Origin: Thermomicrobiales bacterium
Lineage (GTDB): Bacteria > Chloroflexota > Chloroflexia > Thermomicrobiales > UBA6265
Direction of reading: 5' to 3'
DNA length: 6,353 nt
NCBI GenBank assembly: GCA_030446955.1
Contig: JAUJMG010000250.1
Location: forward strand, 1 to 6,353
The notes beneath the pieces are model-generated. The model saw only the letters and a list, made by a program, of their open reading frames with translations, was not told the DNA's origin and ran no database searches. The position numbers were made by a program, and so were the translations under genes. This document shows positions 5,971 to 6,353 of this stretch, one piece after another; position 1 is the stretch's first letter; each line of letters begins with the position of its first letter.

Positions 5971-6353
5971 CGTCCGGCCGCCATGACCGACGGTACGAGC
6001 CTTGACCACCACCGCGGGCTTCGCCGTCACCGGCTGGCTCTTTCCGGAGCCGACCGGTCGACGGGACACGCGACCAGCCTGCCGGGGTCCCGCTGGGGTG
6101 GAGGCAGGCGGGGAGAAGCGCCGACCTGGAGGCGACGCTCGAGACACATTTGGCGGGTCGGTGGTTAGGGAAGGCGGAGCCACGGCGCAAGCGCGCCGGC
6201 TGTCAGCTGATGGCCGAGGACACACGTCAAAGGCTGTGGACCGGTGCTGCCGTCCCGTCCGTGCGCGCTCCCCAGGCGGCTTCGACTCCCGCTGCCAGTG
6301 CTTCACCTTCGTGGTGAAAGCGGCGCACCCGACCCTATGCTTCCGCACGCCTT
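5971..6353. other. Right-end region without a recognised gene
   Basis: Long frames are open here on both strands, but their translations are rich in Arg, Pro, Ser and Gly, without domains or motifs, as is usual for non-coding frames in GC-rich DNA. Two small hairpins are visible: GGCTC/GAGCC at 6036-6051 and TTCACC/GGTGAA at 6302-6318. I see no tRNA, rRNA or mobile-element end. Any gene here may extend past the window, and part could belong upstream of the small membrane-protein frame. Confidence 0.4.

Noticed and set aside
5740..6168. Plus-strand frame of 142 codons in the right-end region
   Set aside because: Composition is rich in Arg, Gly, Asp and Ser with no motif, no good ribosome binding site, and the opposite strand holds the only protein-like segment.
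1..6353. CRISPR array, insertion sequence, prophage or defence system
   Set aside because: No regularly spaced repeats, transposase, integrase or phage-like genes are present; the recognised genes are housekeeping or envelope enzymes.

Overview
The window is high-G+C bacterial DNA carrying four well-supported genes and a gene-poor right end. The organism is probably a member of the Chloroflexota, perhaps a Thermomicrobia or Sphaerobacter-like lineage. That is an inference from the secreted L,D-transpeptidase, which has two N-terminal 'GHTL...YW...LG.P..EE...VQYFE' repeats of a kind I associate with Chloroflexota exported proteins, together with GC-rich codon use. Nothing seen here fixes the genus.

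Layout from left to right. Positions 1-957 (+) hold the C-terminal half of an ATP-dependent Lon protease; its start lies outside the window. A perfect 34-nt palindrome at 996-1029 probably terminates transcription from both sides. On the minus strand follow a P1-family (DmpA/BapA-like) self-cleaving aminopeptidase (1163-2317) and, upstream of it in the same direction, a RecJ single-strand DNA exonuclease (2351-4075). They are 33 nt apart and very likely co-transcribed, recJ first. A divergent spacer of about 300 nt (4076-4381), visibly less GC-rich than the genes, should hold the promoters for recJ and for the rightward gene. That gene (4382-5611, +) encodes a secreted YkuD-type L,D-transpeptidase. 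The last 740 nt contain a dense run of inverted repeats (about 5652-5811) and a doubtful minus-strand reading frame with one convincing membrane segment.

The genes do not form one pathway. Lon handles cytoplasmic protein quality control, RecJ handles DNA repair, the P1 peptidase trims small peptides or amides, and the L,D-transpeptidase acts on the cell envelope. Start codons were moved from the longest reading frame in three cases (TTG to ATG, TTG to GTG, TTG or ATG alternatives to GTG) because of clear Shine-Dalgarno spacing.

I do not see a new defence, mobile or biosynthetic system. The points most worth a second look are the overlapping hairpins after the transpeptidase gene, the repeat plus YkuD architecture in a lineage with unusual cell walls, and a probable active-site Tyr-to-Phe change in the P1 peptidase.
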